28,911 nucleotides of DNA, from contig JAEYSS010000066.1 in assembly GCA_023434425.1 (NCBI GenBank), positions 1 through 28,911 of the forward strand, read 5' to 3'. The DNA comes from Pseudomonadota bacterium. Lineage in GTDB: Bacteria > Pseudomonadota > Alphaproteobacteria > Ferrovibrionales > Ferrovibrionaceae. Of the stretch, positions 1 through 8,883 are shown piece by piece (position 1 is the first letter of the stretch; the number at the start of each line of letters is the position of its first letter). The position numbers and the translations under genes are program-made. A model generated the notes under the pieces. It was not told where the DNA came from and made no database searches. It saw nothing but the letters and a program-made list of their open reading frames with translations.

Positions 1-348
1 CGCGACATCCGGCGGCGCATCCTCGGCCTCAAGGTAACGCCAGCCCTGATGCGGGCGGCGCGGCAGCGGCAGCACCGGTATCAGCTGTGTCTTCATCACG
101 ATACCGCAATGCGGGCCCTTATTCTCCAGCACGGCCTCTTCCAGACCCACAATGGGGCAGCGCACGGCAATATTCCCTTTGACGATCCAGTAGAGCGAAC
201 CGCCGTCCAGCACCTCTTCCGCACGTTTGGGCATATGTCGCGTGTAATGCGTAAACGTCCTGCCCGCCTTGCGGCGCAGCTTCATGCGCTCCTGGAAATG
301 CTCGATACTGTCGATGCCGACAGCGATCTTCAGCAGATGGACCGGCAC
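1..348 (-). CDS. DUF1489 family protein (3' end cut by window edge)
   Basis: Reading leftward from a GTG at 348 gives 116 codons with no stop before the window edge. The start MPVHLLKIAVGIDS and the core RHMPKRAEEVLDGGSLYWIV, followed by KG and a GWRYLEAEDAPPD segment, match my memory of DUF1489, a small family of unknown function largely confined to alphaproteobacteria. Such proteins are about 140-150 residues, so roughly 30 C-terminal residues are missing. A GAGG sits 6 bases before the GTG and overlaps the stop codon of the HMG-CoA lyase gene, so it is the last visible gene of the mcc operon and probably translationally coupled to mvaB. The function is not known; its co-location with leucine degradation genes need not be functional. 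Confidence 0.82.
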   Translation of the reverse strand, partial: MPVHLLKIAVGIDSIEHFQERMKLRRKAGRTFTHYTRHMPKRAEEVLDGGSLYWIVKGNIAVRCPIVGLEEAVLENKGPHCGIVMKTQLIPVLPLPRRPHQGWRYLEAEDAPPDVA

Positions 349-355
349 TATGACC

Positions 356-1261
356 TCAGACGCATTTCGATTTGAGCGCCCGCGCCACGCGTGACACCGG
401 CGGGCGACCCAGCCGGTCAGAAATCCACCAGGCAGTCTGCACCAGCTTTTTCAGATCGACCCCGGTTTCGATACCCATGCCGTCCAGCATATAAACAAGA
501 TCCTCGGTGGCGACGTTGCCGGTGGCACCCGGCGCATAGGGGCAGCCGCCGAGGCCGGCCACGGAAGCATCATGCCGCGTGACGCCGCACTGCAGCGCGA
601 CAAGCGTGTTTGCCAGCGCCTGGCCATAGGTGTCGTGGAAGTGCCCGCCCAGGACATGTAGCGGAACGAGTTTCGCGCAGGCCTCGATCATCGCCCTGAT
701 CTTGCCCGGAGTGCCGACACCGATCGTGTCGCCGAGTGCAATATCGTCGCAGCCAAGATCGTAGATCTGCTTGGCCACCTTCGCTGTCTGCTCCGGCGCC
801 ACCGGGCCGTCGAACGGGCATCCGATCGCGACGGACACGAAGGCGCGCACCTTCACATCGTCGCGCCTGGCTGCTTCGACCACCGGGCGGAAACGCTCGA
901 TGCTCTCATCGATGCTGCAGTTGATATTCTTTCTGGAAAAACCTTCGCTCGCGGCAGCAAAAATGCCGATGGCTTCCGCGCCGGCCGCGCGCGCGCCCTC
1001 ATAGCCCTTCATATTCGGAGTCAGAACCTGATAGGTCACGCCCGGCCGGCGCTTCATTTGCGCCATCACTGCCTCATGGTCGCCCATCTGCGGCACCCAT
1101 TTCGGCGAGACGAAGCTGGTCGCCTCGATATGCGTCAGGCCGCAATCGACCAGACGATCGATCAGTTCGACCTTGACATTGGTCGGCACCACACCGGGCT
1201 CGTTCTGCAGGCCGTCGCGCGGGCCGGCTTCCCAGACTGTAACTTTTGTGGGCAGCGCCAT
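356..1261 (-). CDS. mvaB: Hydroxymethylglutaryl-CoA lyase
   Basis: Cleaves 3-hydroxy-3-methylglutaryl-CoA to acetoacetate and acetyl-CoA, the last step of leucine breakdown. The 301-residue protein is a complete DRE-TIM-type barrel. The N-terminal EAGPRDGLQNE (11-21) carries the substrate and metal contacts R15 and D16. GGHFHDTYGQALAN (205-218) carries the metal-binding histidines H207 and H209. The family signature GLGGCPYAPGATGNVATED contains the expected catalytic cysteine, C240. Length and all key residues agree with bacterial and mitochondrial HMG-CoA lyases. The ATG lies 2 bases after the mccA stop, and the downstream DUF1489 start is 7 bases past its own stop, so it is an inner gene of the mcc operon. 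Homocitrate/citramalate synthases share the fold but lack this cysteine signature. Confidence 0.95.
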   Translation of the reverse strand: MALPTKVTVWEAGPRDGLQNEPGVVPTNVKVELIDRLVDCGLTHIEATSFVSPKWVPQMGDHEAVMAQMKRRPGVTYQVLTPNMKGYEGARAAGAEAIGIFAAASEGFSRKNINCSIDESIERFRPVVEAARRDDVKVRAFVSVAIGCPFDGPVAPEQTAKVAKQIYDLGCDDIALGDTIGVGTPGKIRAMIEACAKLVPLHVLGGHFHDTYGQALANTLVALQCGVTRHDASVAGLGGCPYAPGATGNVATEDLVYMLDGMGIETGVDLKKLVQTAWWISDRLGRPPVSRVARALKSKCV

Positions 1262-1263
1262 AC

Positions 1264-3282
1264 TCAGCCCTCCGCCTCGATCTGCAGCAACGCGGCGCCC
1301 TCGGGCACCTGTTCACCGGCCTTGAAATTGACTCTGACAACCTTGCCCTTGCCCGGAGCGGAAATGGTGTGCTCCATCTTCATGGCTTCAAGGATCATCA
1401 GCGGCTGGCCCTTGTCCACGCTCGCCCCCTCCTCCACCAGCACCTGAACGATTTTGCCGGGCATGGGCGCGTTCAGCTGGCCGCTGCCGCCCTCATCCAT
1501 GTCGCCGGCGGCGCGCGGATCGATGATCGTCAGCCGATTCGTTTCGCCCGACAACAGAACGACAACGTCGTCGTCGCGACGCACGATGCCAGCGCGTTGC
1601 CGCCGTCCGTCAATCACGACATCCAGCCCGCCTTCGCTGTCCATCACACCCTGGACCACCGTTTCGGCATCGCGGGCATGCACACGCAGGGCGCCACCCT
1701 CCAGATACTCGATCCGACACAATATATCGCTGTCGCGTTCGCGCATCAGCAACTCATCCCAGCCCTGGTCGTTCAGGCGCCAGCCGTCGACAGTGGACCA
1801 TGGCGACCATGGGTCGCCACTTTTCGCAGTCGCCCGCGCGACGGCCGCCCGGCGCTCAAGTGTGACTGCCAGGGTTGCCAGTGCCAGCACATTGATGGGG
1901 GCCGGTTCAAGAGGAGGCAGCAGATCGGCACGGAATCGTTCGATGAACCCGGTGTCGAGGTCGCCGCCGATAAAGGCGTGATGGCTGACCAGTTCGATCA
2001 GAAATGCAGTATTCGTGGCGACACCGGCAATCTGGTATTCGCCCAGCGCCTGCCGCATCCGACGCAGCGCCGAAGTCCGGTCGGCATCCCAGACGATCAG
2101 CTTGGCGATCATCGGGTCATAGAATGGCGTGACGGAGTCACCCTCGCGCACGCCGGTATCGACGCGCACATGGGTATCCTCGCCCGGCGCACGCAAGCGA
2201 TGCAGAGTACCGACCGAAGGCAGGAAATTCTTCTGCGGATCTTCGGCATAGATGCGGGCTTCCACCGCATGACCGGTGATTGTCAGTTGATCCTGGGTCA
2301 ACGGCAGCTTGCCACCGGCGGCAACCTCAAGCTGCCAGCGCACCAGATCCTGTCCGGTGATCATCTCCGTCACCGGATGCTCGACCTGCAGGCGCGTATT
2401 CATCTCCATGAAGTAGAAGCGGTCGGGTCGAAGTCCATCGGAGACGTCGGCGATGAACTCCACCGTACCGGCGCCGACATAACCGATCGCCTTGGCAGCC
2501 GCCACCGCGGCATCACCCATCGCCTGCCGCATCGAAGACGGCATGCCGGGCGCGGGCGCTTCCTCCAGCACCTTCTGATGACGGCGCTGGACCGAGCAGT
2601 CGCGCTCGAACAGATGCACGGCATTGCCATGGCTGTCGGCAAAAACCTGTATTTCGATATGGCGCGGCTTGATCAGATACTTTTCCAGCAGCACCTTCTG
2701 ATCACCAAAGGCATTGGCGGCCTCGCGCTGCGCACCGGCCAGTGCGACAGCGAAGTCCTTCGCGCTGTCGACGCGGCGCATGCCCTTGCCACCGCCGCCC
2801 GCCACCGCCTTGATCAGCACCGGATAGCCGATGCGCTCGGCTTCTTTGGCCAGCAGCTCGGGCGTCTGGTCGTCGCCATGATAGCCGGGCACGACCGGAA
2901 CCTTCGCCTTCTCCATCAGCGCCTTGGCGGCGCCCTTCAGGCCCATCGCCTCGATGGCCGAGGGCGGCGGACCGATGAAGATCAGCCCCGCCTCCTGACA
3001 GGCCCTGGCAAAGCCGGCATTCTCCGACAGGAAGCCATAGCCCGGATGGATCGCCTGTGCGCCGGTGCGCTTGGCGGCTTCGATGATGCGGTCTGGCAAC
3101 AGGTAGCTTTCGCGCACCGGCGCCGCGCCGATATGCACGGCCTCATCGGCCATGGCCACATGCCGCGCATTGGCATCAGCGTCGGAATAGACCGCGACGG
3201 TCGCCACGCCCATGCTTTTGGCGGTGCGGATGACCCGGCAGGCGATCTCGCCGCGATTGGCAATCAGGATCTTGCGGAACAC
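1264..3282 (-). CDS. mccA: 3-methylcrotonyl-CoA carboxylase, biotin carboxylase/biotin carrier (alpha) subunit
   Basis: ATP-dependent carboxylation of enzyme-bound biotin, the first half of 3-methylcrotonyl-CoA to 3-methylglutaconyl-CoA. Domains in order: biotin carboxylase N-domain (FRKILIANRGEIACRV at 2-17), ATP-grasp with AGGGGKGMR (about 161-169) and the MNTRLQVEHPVTE loop, biotin carboxylase C-domain, a linker region, and a C-terminal biotinyl domain with EAMKMEH whose lysine (about 635) is biotinylated. I chose the GTG at 3,282 because it starts exactly at the conserved VFRKILIANRGE, has GAGAGG about 10 bases upstream and leaves a 13-base gap after liuC. An in-frame TTG at 3,327 would overlap liuC. 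Propionyl- or geranyl-CoA carboxylase subunits look similar; the liuC, mvaB and ivd neighbours favour methylcrotonyl-CoA. Confidence 0.92.
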   Translation of the reverse strand: MFRKILIANRGEIACRVIRTAKSMGVATVAVYSDADANARHVAMADEAVHIGAAPVRESYLLPDRIIEAAKRTGAQAIHPGYGFLSENAGFARACQEAGLIFIGPPPSAIEAMGLKGAAKALMEKAKVPVVPGYHGDDQTPELLAKEAERIGYPVLIKAVAGGGGKGMRRVDSAKDFAVALAGAQREAANAFGDQKVLLEKYLIKPRHIEIQVFADSHGNAVHLFERDCSVQRRHQKVLEEAPAPGMPSSMRQAMGDAAVAAAKAIGYVGAGTVEFIADVSDGLRPDRFYFMEMNTRLQVEHPVTEMITGQDLVRWQLEVAAGGKLPLTQDQLTITGHAVEARIYAEDPQKNFLPSVGTLHRLRAPGEDTHVRVDTGVREGDSVTPFYDPMIAKLIVWDADRTSALRRMRQALGEYQIAGVATNTAFLIELVSHHAFIGGDLDTGFIERFRADLLPPLEPAPINVLALATLAVTLERRAAVARATAKSGDPWSPWSTVDGWRLNDQGWDELLMRERDSDILCRIEYLEGGALRVHARDAETVVQGVMDSEGGLDVVIDGRRQRAGIVRRDDDVVVLLSGETNRLTIIDPRAAGDMDEGGSGQLNAPMPGKIVQVLVEEGASVDKGQPLMILEAMKMEHTISAPGKGKVVRVNFKAGEQVPEGAALLQIEAEG

Positions 3283-3295
3283 GCTGCCAGCCCTC

Positions 3296-4087
3296 TCACT
3301 TCGCCCAGAAAGGTTTGCGTTTTTCAAAAAAGGCCGCGAGACCTTCCTGCCCTTCCGGGCTGGCGCGCCGTTCGGCGATATTCTGTGCCGTGAACTGCAT
3401 CAGTTCTTCATCTACACTGGCGCGGGCAACACGCTCGACCAGAACCTTGCTGTCGCGGATCGCGCCGGGCGCACCTTGCAACAGCATGCCGACCAGTTCA
3501 ACACCACGGGTCTCCAGCGCACCTTCGTCTGCCACCACTTCGTGAATCAGACCGATGCGACAGGCATCGTCAGCGGTGAAGCGCTCGGCAGTCAGGAAAT
3601 AGCGTCGCGCCTGCCGCTGGCCGATCGCCGCCACCACATAAGGCGAAATCGTCGCCGGGGTCAGACCCAGACGTACTTCGGTCAGCCCGAATTGCGCTGC
3701 CTTCGTGGCGACGACGATATCGGCGGCCGAGGCAAGCCCGGTGCCGCCCGCCATGCAGTTGCCATGGACAAGCGCCACGGTCGCCTGCGGCAGGTCGTTC
3801 AGCTTCTTCAGCATGCGCGCCATGTTCATGGTGCTGGCGCGGTTCTGCTCGGGCGTGGCCTGGCCGGATTTCCGCATCCAGTCGAGATCGCCGCCGGCGG
3901 AGAAGCTCTTGCCAGCGCCTTTCATCACAACGACGCGAATATCGGATCGGCCGGCGAGGTCATCCCAGATTCCAGTCAGCGCGGCAATCACGTCATCGTT
4001 GAAGGCATTGTGAATCTGCGGCCGGTTCAGTGTCACCGTCGCAACGCCGCACGGATCGAGTTCGAGCAGTACGATCTGATCAGTCAT
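3296..4087 (-). CDS. liuC: Methylglutaconyl-CoA hydratase-like enoyl-CoA hydratase (crotonase family)
   Basis: Likely hydrates 3-methylglutaconyl-CoA to HMG-CoA, linking the carboxylase to the lyase encoded next to it. The 263-residue crotonase-fold protein has the N-terminal VTLNRPQIHNAFND, the oxyanion-hole segment SFSAGGDLDWMRKSG, and HGNCMAGGTGLASAADIVVA, followed by FGLTEVRLGLTPATISPYV. The glutamate of TEVRLGL is at the usual catalytic position. The first crotonase glutamate position (GGTG here) is not a glutamate, as I recall for LiuC-type proteins as well. ATG at 4,087 is preferred over a longer reading from 4,147 because it fits the family start and sits 4 bases past the mccB stop. 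Substrate is assigned from gene order (mccB-liuC-mccA-mvaB); other short enoyl-CoA hydratases cannot be excluded by sequence alone. Confidence 0.88.
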   Translation of the reverse strand: MTDQIVLLELDPCGVATVTLNRPQIHNAFNDDVIAALTGIWDDLAGRSDIRVVVMKGAGKSFSAGGDLDWMRKSGQATPEQNRASTMNMARMLKKLNDLPQATVALVHGNCMAGGTGLASAADIVVATKAAQFGLTEVRLGLTPATISPYVVAAIGQRQARRYFLTAERFTADDACRIGLIHEVVADEGALETRGVELVGMLLQGAPGAIRDSKVLVERVARASVDEELMQFTAQNIAERRASPEGQEGLAAFFEKRKPFWAK

Positions 4088-4091
4088 GACA

Positions 4092-5699
<1,608 letters not shown>

Positions 5700-5874
5700 G
5701 GGCGTTCTGATTCTCGTTCTCGGACGGTGATGGAAAATGACCATGCCAGCCGCTCCGGATGCCTGCAAGGGGCACCGGCAGAAAAGGATGCGACAGCTGC
5801 CGTAACCTGTTAATTTCACCGCCCTATCCGTTGGCCCGCCTATGGGCTGCATCGACAAAAACTATGGAGGAAAC
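5700..5874. promoter_or_regulatory. Divergent intergenic region between mccB operon and SDR gene
   Basis: This 175-base gap separates the first gene of the mcc operon (leftward) from the SDR gene (rightward), so it must hold both promoters or upstream control sites. I found no convincing -35/-10 pair and no LiuR-type operator that I could name. The only clear signal is the GGAGG at 5,866-5,870 serving the SDR start. Confidence 0.4.
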
Positions 5875-6660
5875 ATGGCCGGCAAAGGCTTCGATCTCAG
5901 CGGCAAGGTTGCCCTGATCACAGGTGGCAACGGCGGCATTGGTCTCGGCATGGCCGAAGGACTGGCACAGGCCGGCTGCGATCTGGTGATCTGGGGTGGC
6001 AACCCCGGCAAGAACGCCGCGGCGGGAAAGAAGCTCGCCGCCTACGGGCACCGGGTTCTCGTGCAGAAGGTGAATGTGGCGGACGAAGCGCAGGTCGAGG
6101 ACGGCTTCGCAGAGGCGCTGAAAACCATGGGCCGGATCGACGGCTGTTTTGCCAATGCGGGCGTCAGCCAGAAACGCGCCCCCTTCCATGAACTCAGCAC
6201 CGAGGAATGGCGCCGGGTGCTTTCGGTCAATCTCGACGGCGCGTTCTTCACGTTGCGGGCCGCTGCCCGCCATATGGTCGAGCGCAGCCAGAGCGGCGAC
6301 AAGGCCGGCGGTCGCCTGATCGGCATGGCCAGCACGGCCGGCGTGCATGGTGCGGCGCGGGCGGAATCCTATGCCGCCAGCAAAGGCGCCATGCTGTCGA
6401 TGATTCGCGCACTCGCCGTCGGTATGGCGCGCTACGGCGTCACGGCGAATTCCGTCCTGCCGGGCTGGATTGAGACCGAGATGACCGCAGCCGGGGTGGC
6501 TGATCCGAAATTCAGCGGCAATGTGCTGCCACGCATTCCGGCGCGCCGCTGGGGCCAGGGTTCCGACTTCGCCGGCATCGCCACCTATCTGATGAGCGAT
6601 ACCAGCCAGTATCACACCGGCGACAGTTTCGTGATCGACGGTGCCTATACGATCTTCTGA
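5875..6660 (+). CDS. SDR family NAD(P)-dependent oxidoreductase
   Basis: A classical short-chain dehydrogenase/reductase of 261 residues, probably cytoplasmic. The cofactor motif TGGNGGIG is at 17-24, FANAGVSQ at 92-99, the catalytic serine in GMASTAG at about 153, and YAASKGA gives Y166 and K170; PGWIETEM follows at 196-203. All catalytic residues are present. The ATG at 5,875 has GGAGG four bases upstream, better than the in-frame start at 5,842. Its stop overlaps the end of the convergent EamA gene by 16 bases. The substrate is unknown. It lies between two leucine-pathway operons, so a 3-hydroxyacyl-CoA or 3-oxoacyl substrate is possible, but sequence alone does not say so. Confidence 0.9.
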   Translation: MAGKGFDLSGKVALITGGNGGIGLGMAEGLAQAGCDLVIWGGNPGKNAAAGKKLAAYGHRVLVQKVNVADEAQVEDGFAEALKTMGRIDGCFANAGVSQKRAPFHELSTEEWRRVLSVNLDGAFFTLRAAARHMVERSQSGDKAGGRLIGMASTAGVHGAARAESYAASKGAMLSMIRALAVGMARYGVTANSVLPGWIETEMTAAGVADPKFSGNVLPRIPARRWGQGSDFAGIATYLMSDTSQYHTGDSFVIDGAYTIF

Positions 6661-7616
6661 CGCGCCGTGGCCCGGAACGCTGCCCTTGCGGCACGTACCT
6701 GTATCCACTGCATGCGCAGGATGCCGGCGAGGATGAGAATCCCGCCGGCCACCTGCTGCAGCGTAATGCTGGCGCCGAAGAACAGCGCCGCGATCACCAC
6801 CGAGAAGACCGGCGCCATGCTGGAATAAAGCGTGGCGACCGGCACGCCGACGCGGCTGACGCCATAATTCCAGAACAGGATGGCGATACCGGCGCCGCCC
6901 AGGCCAATACAGAGCAGCATCCCGATGGCCGAAACCGGCGGCATCTCCGTTGGCAGGCGCTCGGGCTGCAGCGCGGCAAGAATTCCGAACAGGCTGCAGA
7001 TCAGCAGACCGCCGGCCAGCGAGCTCAGCAGCGTGATGCGCATCTGGCTGAACCCGAGCGGCGCCAGCCAGCTCTGGGCGCGTACCGAATACCAGCTCCA
7101 CAGCACCATGGCACAGACCAGCAGCATCTCGCCGAGGTATGCGATCTCGCCGGGCGTCGTCGCTCGCGCCTTCACTGCATCGATTGCCACCAGGGCTGCG
7201 CCGATCATGGCGGCCAATGCAGCCGGCCAGAAACCGCGTGCGAGCGGCGCACGTAACATCAGCTTCGCGACGACGGTTGCCACCAGCGGGCTGGCGCTCA
7301 TCACAATGGCGGCGCGCACCGGCTCGGACAGCATGATGCCGACGGTGAAGCAGATCGAGAACAGCGCCATCGACGCCCCGAGACGCAACACCCTGCTCCA
7401 GGGCATCGGCGCACGGAACGGCGAAGCGCGGTCATAGATCAGTGCGAGCGCCAACAGCAGCGGCGCCGGAATCAAGTAGCGGATCGCCGAGACGAAGAAC
7501 GGATCGAGATGCTTCGTGGCCAGCACATAGGTCATCGGAATCATTGCGCCCCAGAGCAGCGCGGTGGCAACCAGGCCCAGAACGGCCAGCGCGCCGCCGG
7601 CGGGTTTATCTGACAT
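6645..7616 (-). CDS. EamA/DMT-superfamily transporter
   Basis: A 323-residue inner-membrane protein made of two EamA repeats, about ten hydrophobic segments. The first begins with AVLGLVATALLWGAMIPMTY (about 10-29); the second repeat starts near LGEMLLVCAMVLWSWYSVRA and ends with VVIAALFFGASITLQQVAGG followed by ILILAGIL. This architecture is typical of drug/metabolite exporters for amino acids or small metabolites. It is the last gene of the long minus-strand operon, 6 bases after the HCCA-isomerase stop, and runs into the SDR gene from the opposite side with a 16-base overlap. An export role for an overflow acid or amino acid linked to the operon is only a guess; the substrate cannot be read from the sequence. 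Confidence 0.88.
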   Translation of the reverse strand: MSDKPAGGALAVLGLVATALLWGAMIPMTYVLATKHLDPFFVSAIRYLIPAPLLLALALIYDRASPFRAPMPWSRVLRLGASMALFSICFTVGIMLSEPVRAAIVMSASPLVATVVAKLMLRAPLARGFWPAALAAMIGAALVAIDAVKARATTPGEIAYLGEMLLVCAMVLWSWYSVRAQSWLAPLGFSQMRITLLSSLAGGLLICSLFGILAALQPERLPTEMPPVSAIGMLLCIGLGGAGIAILFWNYGVSRVGVPVATLYSSMAPVFSVVIAALFFGASITLQQVAGGILILAGILRMQWIQVRAARAAFRATARQKIV

Positions 7617-7622
7617 GCGGTC

Positions 7623-8222
7623 TTACTTTTTCTGCGCCAGCCAGCGGTCGATGTGATCGATGCGGTCCGAACCCCAGAACAGCTCGTCGTCGACAATGAA
7701 GGTTGGGGTGCCAAAGGCCCTGGCCTCAATCGCCTCGGCAGTGGAATCGATCACCGCCTGTCGCGCAGCGGCATCTTCCGCCGCCTTGGCGATCTCGGCC
7801 TCGGGCACGCCGGCCACATGTACCACGGCCTTGAGATGCTCGGGTCCGGCGATATCCTTGCCCTCGCCCCAGTATTGCCGGAACGCGGCCTTGGCGAATG
7901 TCACTGCCTTGCTCGGATTCTGCTCTTTCAGGCGATAAAACAACAGGCGTGGCAGCTTTGCATCGGTCGGAAACGGGTTGGGCGTGGTCACGATCGGCAG
8001 GCCGGCGAGCTTGGCCGAGCGCGTCCAGTCATGCTCCATATAATCCATCTTCACTTTCGGGAATGGCGTGCGATCCGGGATCGCCTTCCACAGATGACCG
8101 ATCGAAACCGGTCGCCAGTCCACGCTGCGATTGTGCTTGCGCGCCACAGCCTCGATCTGGTTGGCGCCGATATAGGCATAGGGCGAGGTGAAATCCCAGT
8201 AGAAGATGATCTGCTTGGCCAT
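7623..8222 (-). CDS. 2-hydroxychromene-2-carboxylate isomerase-like (DsbA/GST-kappa fold), copy 1
   Basis: A 199-residue protein of the DsbA-like/GST-kappa superfamily. The N-terminus FYWDFTSPYAYIGA (7-20) contains the SPY motif whose serine (S13) takes the place of the DsbA CXXC and activates glutathione in HCCA isomerases. RAFGTPTF supplies the cis-proline loop, and the protein ends FWGSDRIDHIDRWL. The ATG at 8,222 is chosen because it fits the family start; GAGG lies about 10 bases before it. It is paralogous to the next gene upstream (shared KHNRSVDWRP), with 32 bases between them. Known members isomerise 2-hydroxychromene-2-carboxylate in naphthalene degradation, but no other aromatic genes are visible here, so the real substrate is probably different. 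Confidence 0.85.
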   Translation of the reverse strand: MAKQIIFYWDFTSPYAYIGANQIEAVARKHNRSVDWRPVSIGHLWKAIPDRTPFPKVKMDYMEHDWTRSAKLAGLPIVTTPNPFPTDAKLPRLLFYRLKEQNPSKAVTFAKAAFRQYWGEGKDIAGPEHLKAVVHVAGVPEAEIAKAAEDAAARQAVIDSTAEAIEARAFGTPTFIVDDELFWGSDRIDHIDRWLAQKK

Positions 8223-8254
8223 GGCGAGGTTTCCTCGATTTTCTTTGTTATGGA

Positions 8255-8860
8255 TCACCAGCCGCCGCGCGACAGCCAGCGGTCGATCTGGTCGAGACGG
8301 TCGGCGCCCCAGAAGGGCTCGCCATCGACAAAGATGAAGGGCGAACCGAACACGCCGCGCTGCTGGATGGCGTCTTCAGTCACCTCGCGCAGTTTCGCCT
8401 TGATCTCAGGCTGCTCGAGGCCGGCCAGAAAGGCCTTGCGCTCGATGCCCAGATCGGCAGCGATATCAGCCAGCACATCGTTGGACGAGATATCGCGGTC
8501 CTCAACGAAATAGGCCTGGTAGACCGCCTTGAGGAAAGGCACTGCCTTGTCGGGATGCGTCGCCTTAAGCCAGTAGGTACCGCGGCAGGCCGCTACGGTG
8601 CCGAGCGGGAATTTCGACGGCATCTGAAAACTGATGCCATGCTCGCGTGCGCTGCGCTTGAAATCGTAGGTCGAGTATTTGCCCTTGAGCGGATATTCGG
8701 TCAGCGGCTGCGTGCCAGCCACCTTGAACACCGCACCCAGCAGCATCGGTCGCCAGTCGACGCTGCGGTTATGCTTCTGCGCCAGCGCATCGATGCGCTG
8801 AGCGGCGATATAGCCGTAAGGCGAGGCGAAGTCGAAATAGAATTCCAGCGGAGCGGCCAT
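8255..8860 (-). CDS. 2-hydroxychromene-2-carboxylate isomerase-like (DsbA/GST-kappa fold), copy 2
   Basis: A 201-residue paralogue of the downstream neighbour. FYFDFASPYGYIAA (7-20) places the catalytic-type serine at the same residue, S13; GVFGSPFIFVDGEPFWGADR contains the cis-proline loop, followed by the family's C-terminal LDQIDRWLSRGG. Start at 8,860 has GGGGGA about 5 bases upstream; a longer reading to 9,010 runs into the antiporter gene in another frame and is not conserved. The shared ten-residue block KHNRSVDWRP and same-length architecture suggest tandem duplication followed by divergence (KAIPDRTPFPKVK versus VAGTQPLTEYPLK in the substrate-facing region). Glutathione-dependent isomerase or transferase activity is expected from the family; the substrate is unknown. 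Confidence 0.85.
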   Translation of the reverse strand: MAAPLEFYFDFASPYGYIAAQRIDALAQKHNRSVDWRPMLLGAVFKVAGTQPLTEYPLKGKYSTYDFKRSAREHGISFQMPSKFPLGTVAACRGTYWLKATHPDKAVPFLKAVYQAYFVEDRDISSNDVLADIAADLGIERKAFLAGLEQPEIKAKLREVTEDAIQQRGVFGSPFIFVDGEPFWGADRLDQIDRWLSRGGW

Positions 8861-8883
8861 GCGTTTCCCCCTTTTTTGTCTAA

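Noticed and set aside
1246..3393. A 715-codon open frame on the plus strand opposite mccA
   Set aside because: It is opposite a clearly conserved biotin carboxylase, has low-complexity His/Arg/Gln composition typical of antisense frames in GC-rich DNA and shows no domain.
5824..7101. A 425-codon minus-strand frame running across the SDR gene and part of the EamA gene
   Set aside because: It is another frame over two well-supported genes and has antisense-like composition.
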